A stretch of DNA of 64,000 nucleotides from Nocardia sputorum (GTDB taxonomy: Bacteria; Actinomycetota; Actinomycetes; Mycobacteriales; Mycobacteriaceae): the NCBI RefSeq assembly GCF_027924405.1, contig NZ_AP026978.1, positions 6,882,001-6,946,000 on the forward strand, written 5' to 3'. Position 1 is the first letter of the stretch. Each line of letters starts with the position of its first letter. Shown piece after piece: positions 53,793-62,393 of this stretch. The position numbers and the translations under genes are program-made. The notes under the pieces are model-generated. The model worked only from the letters and a program-made list of their open reading frames with translations. It did not search any database and was not told where the DNA came from.

Positions 53793-55091
53793 ATGGTTTC
53801 GGCAATGGCGGCGGACGACTTCGAGCCCGCCGATTCGGCGCGCGAGAAACTGGCGGCACCGCACGAGATGCTGGTCGACCCGCGTTTCATCCGGTTGGCC
53901 GATCAATTCTTCGGCCTGTTCGCGCAACCGGCGCGCGGTGGCGGCGCGCTCGCGGTCTACCTCGACGGCAAGCCCGTGGTCGACATCTGGGCCGGCTGGG
54001 CGGACAAGGAGCGGCGCTGGAACGGTGACACCGTCGCGCTGACCTTCTCCACCGGCAAGGGCGTGGCCTCGACTGTCGTCCACCGCTTGGCCGAACGGGG
54101 TCTGATCGCCTACGACACGCCGATGGCCGAGTACTGGCCGGAGTTCGCCGCGCACGGCAAGGACGACATCACGGTCCGGGACGTGCTGTGCCACCGCGCC
54201 GGTTTACACCGGGTGCGCGGCCTGGTTCCCGGCCGTGAAGGCATCCTGGACTATGACGCCGTGGTCAAGGCGCTGGCCGACAGCCCGCCGGACCCCCGGC
54301 GCATCCGCACCTCCGGCTATCACGCGATCACCTTCGGGTGGCTCGTCGCCGAACTCGTGCAGCGGGTCACCGGCAGGCCGTTCACCGAGGTGCTACGCGC
54401 GGAGATCGCCGAGCCGCTCGGTCTGGACGAGTACTGGTTCCGCGTTCCGGAATCCCAACGACATCGGATCGCCAAGATCTTCCGGCCCCTCGGTCCGCCC
54501 GGCATCCGCTGGAACACCGCCTCCTCGGTGCTGTCCTGGGTGCGGCCGGTGCGCGGGCTCGCCGAGGCGGGCATGCCGGAGAGTTTCGACGAGCTGGTTC
54601 GCGACCCCCGGGTACACGACTCGGTGATGCCGGGCTGGAACGGCGTGTTCTCGGCGCGCGCTCTGGCGCGGATGTACGGCGCGCTGGCCAACGGCGGAGT
54701 TGTGCACGTCGGCCGCTCGGGACGGGGCGTGCACGGTGTCGACGCGCCCGGATCCGAGCCGGTCGTGCGGCTCCTGCAGCCCGCGACGATCGCGACCATC
54801 GCCCAGGTCCAGCCCACCCACAGCCGCGACTACGTGCTCGGTCTGCCGATCCACTTCACGCTCGGCTATCACCGCCCGGTCCTGATGTCCAAGCAGCAGC
54901 CGCGCAACGCCTTCGGCCATTACGGCGTCGGCGGCTCCGGCGCGTACGCCGACCCGGATCTCGGCATGTCGATCGCGTTCGTGACCAACGGGCTCGGCAG
55001 CATGGTGACCGCGCTCGGCGACGCCAGGCTGGCACGGCTGGCCGCGACCGCGCAGGCCACGGTGCGCAAGCACAAGCAGGCCCCGAGCTAG
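53793..55091 (+). CDS. serine hydrolase of the beta-lactamase/EstB type
   Basis: A 432-residue protein. The ribosome site AGGAGGTGA is optimal. The SxxK motif is in FSTGKGVAS, the Tyr motif in RTSGYHAITFGWL, and the third motif is HYGVGGSGAY. This is the class C/EstB esterase arrangement found in mycobacterial Lip proteins such as LipD/LipE, so an esterase or transesterase function is more likely than a beta-lactamase. No signal peptide. The P450 gene follows after about 38 nt. Confidence 0.88.
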   Translation: MVSAMAADDFEPADSAREKLAAPHEMLVDPRFIRLADQFFGLFAQPARGGGALAVYLDGKPVVDIWAGWADKERRWNGDTVALTFSTGKGVASTVVHRLAERGLIAYDTPMAEYWPEFAAHGKDDITVRDVLCHRAGLHRVRGLVPGREGILDYDAVVKALADSPPDPRRIRTSGYHAITFGWLVAELVQRVTGRPFTEVLRAEIAEPLGLDEYWFRVPESQRHRIAKIFRPLGPPGIRWNTASSVLSWVRPVRGLAEAGMPESFDELVRDPRVHDSVMPGWNGVFSARALARMYGALANGGVVHVGRSGRGVHGVDAPGSEPVVRLLQPATIATIAQVQPTHSRDYVLGLPIHFTLGYHRPVLMSKQQPRNAFGHYGVGGSGAYADPDLGMSIAFVTNGLGSMVTALGDARLARLAATAQATVRKHKQAPS

Positions 55092-55129
55092 CGTCGAACC
55101 GCTCCGGGGGCGACTACGTGTTTCTCGGT

Positions 55130-56500
55130 ATGACTGTGCGGATGCCGGAAGCCGAGACGGGCGCCGGACCTCGGGTGCCGCGCTCGACGGCGCTACACGC
55201 CGTGGCCGCCGGCGTCGATTTCGACCGGTACTTCCGTTGGCGCAGGGCGCGCGAAGGCGACCCGTTCTACGTGCGCTTTCCCGGTTTCGGCGCCGTGCTG
55301 TTCACGGGGACGGCCGTCGGTGCCCGCGAGGTGTTCCGGTCGCCGGTGGAGTTCTCCGAACCGCCGCGTCCGAACCCGATCGAGCCGATGGTCGGCGCCG
55401 CGTCGCTGATCCTGGCCTCGGGGGAGCGCCATCGCCGCGATCGCGCGCTGCTCGCTCCCGCCTTCCACAGCGCCCGGATACGGGAGTACGGCGCGCTCAT
55501 CCGGGAGGCCACGCTGCGGGAGCTGGCCGGGGAAAGCGGCCCGGCATGGGTGGCGGGCGCGCGCGTCGATGCGCGGGCGGCGGCGCGGGCGCTCACGCTG
55601 CGGGTGATCGCGACGGCGGTGTTCGGCGTGCGCGACCCGGGGCGGCAAGCGGAGTACACCGCCGCGGTGACGGACTTCCTCACCGCGTTCTCCGGGCCGT
55701 TGCTCCTGGTGCCCGCGCTGCGCCACGGAATGCGCGGGCACGGCCCGTGGGACCGGTTCCGCGCCGCGCGCGACCGGCTGGATCGGTTGATCCGAGCCGA
55801 CATCGTGCGCAGGCGCGAGCACGTCGCCGCGGAACCCGCCGACGTGCTCGACGTGTTGCTGTGCGCGTACGAGGGCGACGCCGACGAGGAGCTGTGCGAG
55901 CAGATCCGCACCTTGCTGGTCGCCGGGCACGAGACCACCGCAACCACACTGGTCTGGGCGCTGTTCCGGCTGCACCGCGCGCCGGAGGCGCTGATCCGCC
56001 TGCGGCGGGAACTGCACGACGCGGGCCGGGACGCGAGCCCCGCCGAGCTGGCCGCACTGCCGTATCTGGACGCGGTCTGCCAGGAGACGCTGCGACTGCA
56101 TCCGCCGGTGCCGATCGTGCTGCGCCGCCTCACCGAGCCCTTCACGCTGCGCGGCGTGGCGCTCGCCCCGGGCGACACCATGGGGATCGCGGTGCCGTTG
56201 CTGCACTCCGATCCGGAGGTGTGGTCCGACCCGCGGCGCTTCGATCCGGGCCGCTTCGCCGAGCGCCGCTACCGGCCGTTCGAGTTCGCCCCATTCGGCG
56301 GCGGCCACCGGCGCTGCGTCGGCGCGGCACTCGCGGACTACGAACTGCGGATCGCGCTGGCCACGATCCTCGGGCGGGTGCGCCTGCGACCGGCCCCGCG
56401 ATACCCGCGCGGGCGCATCCCGCGCTCGGTGCCGCACAACATCGCGACCGGTCCGCGGCGCCCGATTTCGTTCGACGTGATCAGTGAGCTTGGTCACTAA
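55130..56500 (+). CDS. cytochrome P450
   Basis: A 456-residue P450. The heme loop is FAPFGGGHRRCVGA with Cys396, the I-helix is LLVAGHETTATT, and the ExxR motif is ETLRLHPPVP. Such soluble P450s oxidise lipids or xenobiotics with a ferredoxin/reductase pair encoded elsewhere. Start: ATG 55130 gives MTVRMPEAETGAG; a GTG four codons upstream (55118) has a possible GGGGGCG ribosome site. The frame is also open further up. It resembles class IV-like P450s of the CYP132/CYP139 type; subfamily is not fixed. The gene may be co-transcribed with the hydrolase. Confidence 0.9.
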   Translation: MTVRMPEAETGAGPRVPRSTALHAVAAGVDFDRYFRWRRAREGDPFYVRFPGFGAVLFTGTAVGAREVFRSPVEFSEPPRPNPIEPMVGAASLILASGERHRRDRALLAPAFHSARIREYGALIREATLRELAGESGPAWVAGARVDARAAARALTLRVIATAVFGVRDPGRQAEYTAAVTDFLTAFSGPLLLVPALRHGMRGHGPWDRFRAARDRLDRLIRADIVRRREHVAAEPADVLDVLLCAYEGDADEELCEQIRTLLVAGHETTATTLVWALFRLHRAPEALIRLRRELHDAGRDASPAELAALPYLDAVCQETLRLHPPVPIVLRRLTEPFTLRGVALAPGDTMGIAVPLLHSDPEVWSDPRRFDPGRFAERRYRPFEFAPFGGGHRRCVGAALADYELRIALATILGRVRLRPAPRYPRGRIPRSVPHNIATGPRRPISFDVISELGH

Positions 56501-56807
56501 CTAGTTTGGGGCGAACCATCTTTCGCACGCCCCCTCGTGCCGACCGGAGGTCGTCCGATCCGTCGTGACCGGGAGGTTTGCCCGCATCTATACCCAACGG
56601 TAGCGTTTGTGACCCATATCACTCGTCATGCGGTATGCGAATCACTCTGAAACGCCGGTAGCTTCCGGCCGCGCCGGGACGGTAGGAATGGACGACGGGT
56701 CGGGCCGTCGATACCCGCGGGGCGCTCTTCTGGCTCCGCGCTGAAATGAAAAATCTCGCTACGCGCGCGTACGCGTGCGCGCGAGAGATGGAATGGACGA
56801 GAAACCT
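56501..56807. other. 307-base region before the L,D-transpeptidase
   Basis: It holds a CRP-like box at 56608-56623 and a 24-bp alternating pyrimidine-purine tract at 56760-56783. No gene was recognised. Confidence 0.55.
56608..56623. promoter_or_regulatory. CRP-like box upstream of the L,D-transpeptidase
   Basis: TGTGA-CCCATA-TCACT matches TGTGA-N6-TCACA at 9 of 10 half-site bases. It lies about 185 nt before the L,D-transpeptidase start. Control is inferred. Confidence 0.5.
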
Positions 56808-57707
56808 ATGCATGCCGCTTTGCACACCGGGTCGTTGCCTGCTCGCCGCAAGGGAGCGCGGCTGACCCGCCGGATGCGCGAGGGCGTCCTGCTGTCGGCC
56901 GCGATCGCGGCAGCCGGTGTTCTGCTCGTCGCGCCCGCACATGCCGAACCGATTCCGGGGATCGGCACCGGCTCGGCCGCCGCGGCCACCGAGCCCGAGC
57001 CGCAGGCGAACTTCGCCCCGCCCTCGATCAACATCGCCGACGGCGAGGTCGTCGGCGTCGCGCAGCCGATCATCATCACCTTCAAGGAGCCGGTGACCGA
57101 CCACGCCACCGCCGAGAAGGCTATCAAGATCACCTCCTCGAAGGCCGCGCCCGGCCACTTCTACTGGCGTGGCGACAAGCAGGTGCGCTGGCGGCCGGAC
57201 GAGTTCTGGCCGGACAACACCGACGTGCAGGTGCAGGCGGGCGGCACCACCAGCTCGTTCCGCATCGGCGACGCCTTCGTGACCACCGCCGACGACACCA
57301 CCCACACCATCACCATCACCCGCAACGGCGAGGTGGTGAAGGAGATGCCCACCTCGATGGGCAAGCCCAAGCACGAGACGCCGAACGGCACCTACATCGT
57401 CGGCGAGCAGCTGCGCAAGATGACCATGGACTCGTCGACCTACGGCGTCCCGATCACCGACCCCGAGGGCTACAAGCTCGAGGTCGAGTACGCCACCCGC
57501 ATCTCCAACAGCGGCATCTTCGTGCACGCGGCTCCGTGGTCGGTCGCCCAGCAGGGCGTCTCCAACGCCAGCCACGGCTGCCTGAACGTCAGCACCGAGG
57601 ACGCCAAGTGGTTCTTCGAGAACGCCCGCCGTGGCGACCCGGTGATCGTGCAGAACACCCAGGGCGGGACGCTCAGCGCGAGTGACGGCCTCGGAGACTG
57701 GAACTAA
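56808..57707 (+). CDS. L,D-transpeptidase
   Basis: A 299-residue periplasmic-side enzyme. A signal segment (GVLLSAAIAAAGVLLVAPAHAEP) is followed by an Ig-like domain (VAQPIIITFKEPVTDHATAEKA) and the YkuD catalytic domain with His256-Gly-Cys258 in NASHGCLNVSTED; the upstream His lies in GIFVHAAPWS. It forms 3->3 peptidoglycan cross-links, important in mycobacterial-type walls and resistant to most penicillins. Start options are ATG 56808 (preferred), ATG 56793 and GTG 56775; a Shine-Dalgarno is weak for all three. Terminated by a strong hairpin. Confidence 0.93.
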   Translation: MHAALHTGSLPARRKGARLTRRMREGVLLSAAIAAAGVLLVAPAHAEPIPGIGTGSAAAATEPEPQANFAPPSINIADGEVVGVAQPIIITFKEPVTDHATAEKAIKITSSKAAPGHFYWRGDKQVRWRPDEFWPDNTDVQVQAGGTTSSFRIGDAFVTTADDTTHTITITRNGEVVKEMPTSMGKPKHETPNGTYIVGEQLRKMTMDSSTYGVPITDPEGYKLEVEYATRISNSGIFVHAAPWSVAQQGVSNASHGCLNVSTEDAKWFFENARRGDPVIVQNTQGGTLSASDGLGDWN

Positions 57708-57733
57708 CAGCCGGTAACCTCCGGCTCGACGCG

Positions 57734-57788
57734 AAGCCGAACATTACGATCAACTACTCGAAGCAGCTGATCGTAGTGTTCGGCTTTT
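57734..57788. terminator. bidirectional terminator
   Basis: AAGCCGAACATTACGATCA / TGATCGTAGTGTTCGGCTT pair over 19 positions with one mismatch, loop of 15 nt, and TTTT after it. It serves the L,D-transpeptidase and the convergent M13 peptidase. Confidence 0.85.
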
Positions 57789-57823
57789 GCTCTACTCGGT
57801 ACGTGCGCGAGAAGTTCGCGCAG

Positions 57824-59842
57824 CTACCAGATCTTCACGCGCTCAGCGGGTTCCAGGTACAGCGCATCGCCGGGCTGGACGCCGAACGCCTCGTGGAAAC
57901 TGTCGATGTTGCGCACGACCGCGTTGCAGCGGAACTCCGGCGGCGAGTGCGGATCGGTGGCGAGCCGGCGGATGGCCTCCTCCGCGCGGGCCTTGGTGCG
58001 CCACACCTGCGCCCAGCCGTAGAACACCCGTTGCAGGCCGGTGAGCCCGTCGATCACCGGCGCGTCCGCGCCGCCGAGCGAAATCTGGTACGCCGCCAGC
58101 GCGATGGACAGACCGCCCAGGTCACCGATGTTCTCGCCGATGGTGAACTGGCCGTTCACCGTGTGCTCGTCCGGCAGGTCCTTCGGGGAGAGCACGTCGT
58201 ACTGGTCGATCAGCGCCTTGGTGCGCTTGCCGAATTCGGCGCGGTCCTCGTCGGTCCACCAGTCCACCATGTTGCCGTCGCCGTCGTACTTCGCGCCCTG
58301 GTCGTCGAAGCCGTGCCCGATCTCGTGGCCGATCACCGCGCCGATCCCGCCGTAGTTGGCCGCGTCGTCGGCGTTCATGTCGAAGAACGGCGGCCGCAAG
58401 ATGGCGGCCGGGAAGACGATCTCGTTCATGCCCGGGTTGTAGTAGGCGTTCACCGTCTGCGGGGTCATGAACCACTCGTCGCGGTCGACCGGACCGCCGA
58501 GCTTGCGCAGATCTCGATCGTGTTCGGCCGCGTAACCCCTGCGATAGTTGCCGACCAGATCGGCCGGGTCGATCGTCACGCCCGAGTAGTCCCGCCACTT
58601 GTCCGGGTAGCCGATCTTCGGCGTGAACTTCTCCAGCTTCGCCAGCGCGGCGACCCTGGTGTCCTGGCCCATCCACTCCAGCTCGGCGATATTGCGGCGG
58701 TAGGCCTCCTGCAGGTTGGCCACCAGCTCGACCATGCGGGCCTTGGCCTCCGGCGGGAAGTGCTCGGCTACATACAGTTTGCCCACCGCCTCGCCGAGCA
58801 GGTCCTGCACCAGCGTGACGCCGCGCTTCCAGCGTTCGCGGTTCTCCTCGGCGCCGGTGAGCGTGCGACCGTAGAAGTCGAAGTTCTCCTCGACCACCGC
58901 CTCGGTCAGGTACGGCGCACGCGAGCGGAGCACCCGCCAAGCCGCCCACGCCTGCCAGTCCGCGAGCGGCTCATCGGCCCAGAGCCGCGCGAACGTGCGC
59001 AGATAGTCCGGCTGGCGCACCACCGACTCGGCGAACAGCTCGGACCCGGCCCCCTCGACGCCCTCGGCCAGCGCGGAAGTCCATGCGGCCCAGTCGAATT
59101 CGGGGTTGTCCGCGGCCAGGGCGGCGAAGGTGGTGAGGTTGTATCTGAGTTCGGCGTCCCGGCGGCGCACCACGTCCCAGTGCCCGGCGGCCAGTTTCCG
59201 CTCCAGCGCGAAGACGCGTTCGCCGACGGTGTCGAGTTCGTCCGGCAGCAACCCGGCGACCTGCGGGTCGGCGGCGGCGAGGGCGAACATGCGGCCGATG
59301 TGCGTGATGTACTTCGCGCGGATCTCGGCGAACTCGTCCTGCCGGTAGTACGACTCGTCGGGCAGGCCGATGCCGGACTGGGTGACGTGCGCCAGATAGC
59401 GGTTGGAGTCCTTGTCGTCGGTGTCGACGAAAACGGCGACGGCGCCCCCGACGCCGGTGCGCTGCAACCGGCCGAGCAACGCCGCGAAAGCCCTCTTGTC
59501 GGCGACCTCGGCGATCGCCGCGAGTTCGGCCGCGATGGGGGCGAGCCCGGCGGCGGCCACCGCGTCGGTGTCCATGAAGCTGGAGTACAGGTCACCGATC
59601 TTGCGGGCCTCGCTGCCCGGTTCGGCGTCAGCGGCCGCGGCATTCTGGATGATTGCCTGCACGTCCAGCTCCGCCTGGTCGTAGAGCGCGCGGAAGGCGC
59701 CGTCGACGGCCCGGTCGGCAGGGATCTGGTGCTCTGCCAGCCATTTGCCGTTGACGTGCGCGAACAAGTCGTCCTGCACCCGCACGCCCTCGTCGAGGTA
59801 GGACAGATCGATACCGGAGGGACGGGTCAGTTCGGAAGTCAC
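57824..59842 (-). CDS. M13 family zinc metallopeptidase (Zmp1/PepO-like)
   Basis: A 672-residue neprilysin-type peptidase. Zinc ligands are His506 and His510 in VIGHEIGHGFDD and the Glu of the GENIGDLGG block; NAYYNPGMNEIVFPA is the substrate-binding stretch. The C-terminus ends PAERVKIW, as in mycobacterial Zmp1. No signal peptide or membrane anchor is seen near the start, again like Zmp1, which is exported without a classical signal. Start GTG 59842 (VTSELTRPSGIDLSYLDEG) is chosen because the upstream frame runs into a neighbouring gene in the wrong frame. It cleaves peptides of limited size. Confidence 0.93.
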   Translation of the reverse strand: MTSELTRPSGIDLSYLDEGVRVQDDLFAHVNGKWLAEHQIPADRAVDGAFRALYDQAELDVQAIIQNAAAADAEPGSEARKIGDLYSSFMDTDAVAAAGLAPIAAELAAIAEVADKRAFAALLGRLQRTGVGGAVAVFVDTDDKDSNRYLAHVTQSGIGLPDESYYRQDEFAEIRAKYITHIGRMFALAAADPQVAGLLPDELDTVGERVFALERKLAAGHWDVVRRRDAELRYNLTTFAALAADNPEFDWAAWTSALAEGVEGAGSELFAESVVRQPDYLRTFARLWADEPLADWQAWAAWRVLRSRAPYLTEAVVEENFDFYGRTLTGAEENRERWKRGVTLVQDLLGEAVGKLYVAEHFPPEAKARMVELVANLQEAYRRNIAELEWMGQDTRVAALAKLEKFTPKIGYPDKWRDYSGVTIDPADLVGNYRRGYAAEHDRDLRKLGGPVDRDEWFMTPQTVNAYYNPGMNEIVFPAAILRPPFFDMNADDAANYGGIGAVIGHEIGHGFDDQGAKYDGDGNMVDWWTDEDRAEFGKRTKALIDQYDVLSPKDLPDEHTVNGQFTIGENIGDLGGLSIALAAYQISLGGADAPVIDGLTGLQRVFYGWAQVWRTKARAEEAIRRLATDPHSPPEFRCNAVVRNIDSFHEAFGVQPGDALYLEPAERVKIW

Positions 59843-59875
59843 GGAGTCCAGTATGCCGACAAGCGGGTGGATCGG

Positions 59876-59900
59876 CCCCCGGGCGCGGTCGGCCCGGGGG
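59876..59900. terminator. hairpin terminator after the DUF397 gene
   Basis: CCCCCGGGC-GCGGTCG-GCCCGGGGG, a perfect 9-bp stem 16 nt after the DUF397 stop on the minus strand. Confidence 0.6.
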
Positions 59901-59915
59901 TGGTGAACAGGGAAA

Positions 59916-60287
59916 TCAGGCAGGGGAGACGATGCGATCGAATTCGCCGTCGTGCGCGCCGAGCAGGAAGGCGTCCCACTCCTCCGGGGTGTAGGTGAGA
60001 GTGGTTCCGCCGTGGCGCAGTGCGATGTGACCGTTGGCTGCGGGATGTGCGCCCAGTTCGCCATGTGATCGCCCGCTGCGCAGTGCGTCGAGGAAGGCGG
60101 TCCATTCGGCTACGGTGACGGTGATGACGGGCTCTTCGTCGAGGCGGTTTGCCGGGTCACGGCGATATTTGCTGTCACGGATGAGCACCGCGTCACCAGC
60201 GAACCGGACCTCGACGCATTGGTTGCCGTTGTTCGATCTGGTCGATGTGAACCAGCCGGTGTGTTCCGGCCGTGCGGTGATGGCCAT
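59916..60287 (-). CDS. tandem DUF397 protein
   Basis: A 123-residue protein made of two DUF397-type units. The first is GWFTSTRSNNGNQCVEVRF through DSKYRRDP to ITVTVAEWTAFLDAL; the second is shortened, GHIALRHGGTTLTYTPEEWDAFLLGAHDGEFDR. The gene begins 10 nt after the XRE regulator gene (60298), the usual operon pair. In the family it is the small partner of the regulator. The duplication is uncommon; the normal size is 60-80 residues. Confidence 0.88.
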   Translation of the reverse strand: MAITARPEHTGWFTSTRSNNGNQCVEVRFAGDAVLIRDSKYRRDPANRLDEEPVITVTVAEWTAFLDALRSGRSHGELGAHPAANGHIALRHGGTTLTYTPEEWDAFLLGAHDGEFDRIVSPA

Positions 60288-60297
60288 GGGCAGGATT

Positions 60298-61149
60298 TTA
60301 CACGCGGGAATAGTGCCTGATCAGGGCCAATGACTCCGCTCGCGACAGCGATTGCTCGACCGCGCGCAGGTACGCGAAGCGCAGATCGCGGACCAGATCC
60401 GGGTCCTCGACGGCCCCGCCGAAGACCGCGCTCTCCACCCAGCCGAAAGTGGGCAGCTGTTCACCGGCGAAGTCGATGAGGTGGAAACTGGAGCCGCCCA
60501 GCACCGCGCCCGCGGTGGCCGCGAACGGGATGACGCGCACCTCGACGGTGTCCAGTTCCTCGATCAACTCGGCCAGATAGGTCAACTGCCCGCTCAGCAC
60601 GTCCGGACCGCCGGTCTGCTGCAGCAGCGTGCCCTCACCGAAGACCGCGGTGAGTTCCACCGGGTCCGCGCCGCGCAACCGCTCCTGGCGCCGCATCCGG
60701 ATCGCCACCAGCTGCTCGACCTGGACCGGCCGGATCATCACGTCGGCGCTGATCAACGCGCGGGCGTAGTCCTCGGTCTGGAGCAGGCCCGGTATCACGA
60801 GGCTGTCGTAGCTGCGGATGCTCTGCGCGCCGTATTCCATGCCGTAGAGGCGCTGCAGTTCCGGGCCGATCAATGCCGAGGACTTCGCCCACCATCCGCG
60901 CTGCTTACTGGCCTCCAGCAGGGCCAGCAGCTCCGCGCGTTCCTCGGGTTCCACGTCGAGCAGTTCGAGCACCGGGCCGATGGTCTTGGTGGTGAGCACC
61001 CGGCGGCCCTTCTCCACGTGTGACCAGTTGGCCGGGGTGAAGCCCACTCGCCTGGCGAAGCCCGCGGAGTCGAACCCCCGCTGTTCGCGCAGTTCACGCA
61101 GCCGAAGCACCAGCTCCCAGCGGGCAACGGTGGGGGACACGGGTGCCAT
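60298..61149 (-). CDS. XRE family regulator with DUF5753 domain
   Basis: A 283-residue protein. The N-terminal helix-turn-helix is RLRELREQRGFDSAGFARRVGFTPANWSHVEKGRR (in two blocks), the C-terminal ~190 residues are DUF5753 (GMEYGAQSIRSYDSLVIPGLLQTEDYARAL, FGEGTLLQQTGGPDVL). Such regulators are abundant in Streptomyces and Nocardia together with DUF397 partners and ATP-binding anti-sigma-like proteins. ATG 61149 is preferred to the in-frame start at 61200. Divergent from the unknown gene at 61283 over a 133-base gap. Confidence 0.9.
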   Translation of the reverse strand: MAPVSPTVARWELVLRLRELREQRGFDSAGFARRVGFTPANWSHVEKGRRVLTTKTIGPVLELLDVEPEERAELLALLEASKQRGWWAKSSALIGPELQRLYGMEYGAQSIRSYDSLVIPGLLQTEDYARALISADVMIRPVQVEQLVAIRMRRQERLRGADPVELTAVFGEGTLLQQTGGPDVLSGQLTYLAELIEELDTVEVRVIPFAATAGAVLGGSSFHLIDFAGEQLPTFGWVESAVFGGAVEDPDLVRDLRFAYLRAVEQSLSRAESLALIRHYSRV

Positions 61150-61282
61150 GTGCAGGATGCTACGCCCACCCTTCCGCACGCTGTGAGTGACTATTGTCAA
61201 GCTACTTGACCAGGACTAGGGTCGAGACAGCGATCGATTCTTCCGAGCACGCGTCCACCACAGCGAGGCGAGGTTGTTCGTC

Positions 61283-61807
61283 ATGAGTACATCGCGCATC
61301 GAATCGGCCAGGCATCTCGCGTCCACGGACTTCCCCTCGATCCAGGACGCGTTCGCTCGCTGCCGTCACTATCGCGAGAGCAATGGCCTATACGGTCTCG
61401 TGGACCCGATCCTGGGCCGCATCATGCTGGAGGTCGGCGCGGTCGGCGCGGTCGTGATGCCCGCGGAAGTCGGCAGGCGCGTACGCGAGCGCCTGACCGC
61501 AGGCCCCGAGCCTCGGCCGGGGCCGATCATCGCGCATCCGCGCGCGGATCGCTGGACCTTCCTGACCGGCCCCACCGACAACTCGTACCTGGACACCGGA
61601 CTGTTCGCCGACCTGTTCCGGGTCTGCGCCTCGATCGCCCTGCCCGGCAGCCACATCGTGCTGCCGTCACCCACCGACGAGCACGGCGGCTACCGCACCT
61701 GGGTCGTGGCGCCCGACGGGGACTTCCGCCGCGAATTCGCCGAGGTGATCGCCGCGACCCGGGTGTGCGCCGCCGCTAACGGGGCGTCGGAGCGGGCGCC
61801 GGAGTGA
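61283..61807 (+). CDS. unknown protein next to an XRE/DUF397 pair
   Basis: A 174-residue protein with the same core as 19661-20131: RIMLEVGAVGAVVMPAEVG, PGPIIAHPRADRWTFLTGP, LPSPTDEHGGYRTWVVAP. It adds an N-terminal helix region (RIESARHLASTDFPSIQDA) that the other copy lacks. GGCGAGG lies before ATG 61283. It is divergent from the XRE regulator. Function unknown. The recurrence next to DUF397 genes suggests that it belongs to the same regulatory module. The gene overlaps the convergent DUF4190 gene by 32 nt. Confidence 0.78.
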   Translation: MSTSRIESARHLASTDFPSIQDAFARCRHYRESNGLYGLVDPILGRIMLEVGAVGAVVMPAEVGRRVRERLTAGPEPRPGPIIAHPRADRWTFLTGPTDNSYLDTGLFADLFRVCASIALPGSHIVLPSPTDEHGGYRTWVVAPDGDFRREFAEVIAATRVCAAANGASERAPE

Positions 61808-62279
61808 GCGTGATGCTGTATTTGTCCTGCAGCTTCTCGTTCCAGTCGCGCTCGCACTGCTCGATCTTGGACTGGTCGTTGCCCGCTTTGTTCACGCAGT
61901 CCACGAAGTCCTTGCCGCCCGAGTCGACGAAGAAGTTGTAACCCACAATGGTGAGCAGGACGGCTCCCACGATGCCCAGCACGCCGAGGACGACACCGGT
62001 GATCGCCATGCCCATGCCCCCGGCGGTGCCCGCGCGGGCCTTGAACACCGCGACGATGCCGAGGATGACGGCGAAGATACCGCAGACGTAGCCGCCGATG
62101 ATCGTCCAGAAGAACAGCAGCGCGAGGATGCCGAGCACCAGCGCGGTGATCGCCAGGCCCCGTCCCTTCGGCGATTCCTGCCAATAGGTGGGCTGGCCCG
62201 GGTACTGGCCGCCGGGCGGCGGGGGGTATTGACCCGGCGGCGGGTACTGGCCGGGCGGCGGGGGCGGATATTGCGACAT
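61776..62279 (-). CDS. DUF4190 domain membrane protein
   Basis: A 167-residue protein. ATG 62279 follows GAGAGGAAG. The N-terminus is a Pro/Gly/Tyr-rich repeat (QYPPPPPGQYPPPGQYPPPP). DUF4190 follows: GLAITALVLGILALLFFWTIIGGYVCGIFAVILGIVAV and GMAITGVVLGVLGIVGAVLLTIV, two helical hairpins. The C-terminal part (DFVDCVNKAGNDQSKIEQCERDW) is soluble with two Cys. Proteins of this type are membrane-anchored with unknown function. The 3' end overlaps the convergent gene. Confidence 0.82.
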   Translation of the reverse strand: MSQYPPPPPGQYPPPGQYPPPPGGQYPGQPTYWQESPKGRGLAITALVLGILALLFFWTIIGGYVCGIFAVILGIVAVFKARAGTAGGMGMAITGVVLGVLGIVGAVLLTIVGYNFFVDSGGKDFVDCVNKAGNDQSKIEQCERDWNEKLQDKYSITLTPAPAPTPR

Positions 62280-62393
62280 GGACTTCCTCTCCGTCGGTGC
62301 CTCGCGATGCTCGGTCCGGACGAGGCGGTCCGAGGGTGCGCGGCGGTCGCCTACTGATCGCCCGCCCAACGGACGGATGTTAATGCGAACCGG

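Noticed and set aside
54338..55129. Long in-frame upstream extension of the P450
   Set aside because: It overlaps the beta-lactamase-fold hydrolase in another frame and encodes Arg-rich sequence; the P450 family start is near 55130.
62160..62275. Repetitive G/C run that looks like a short repeat array
   Set aside because: It encodes the Pro/Gly/Tyr-rich N-terminus of the DUF4190 protein; repeat units are irregular and no CRISPR spacing is present.
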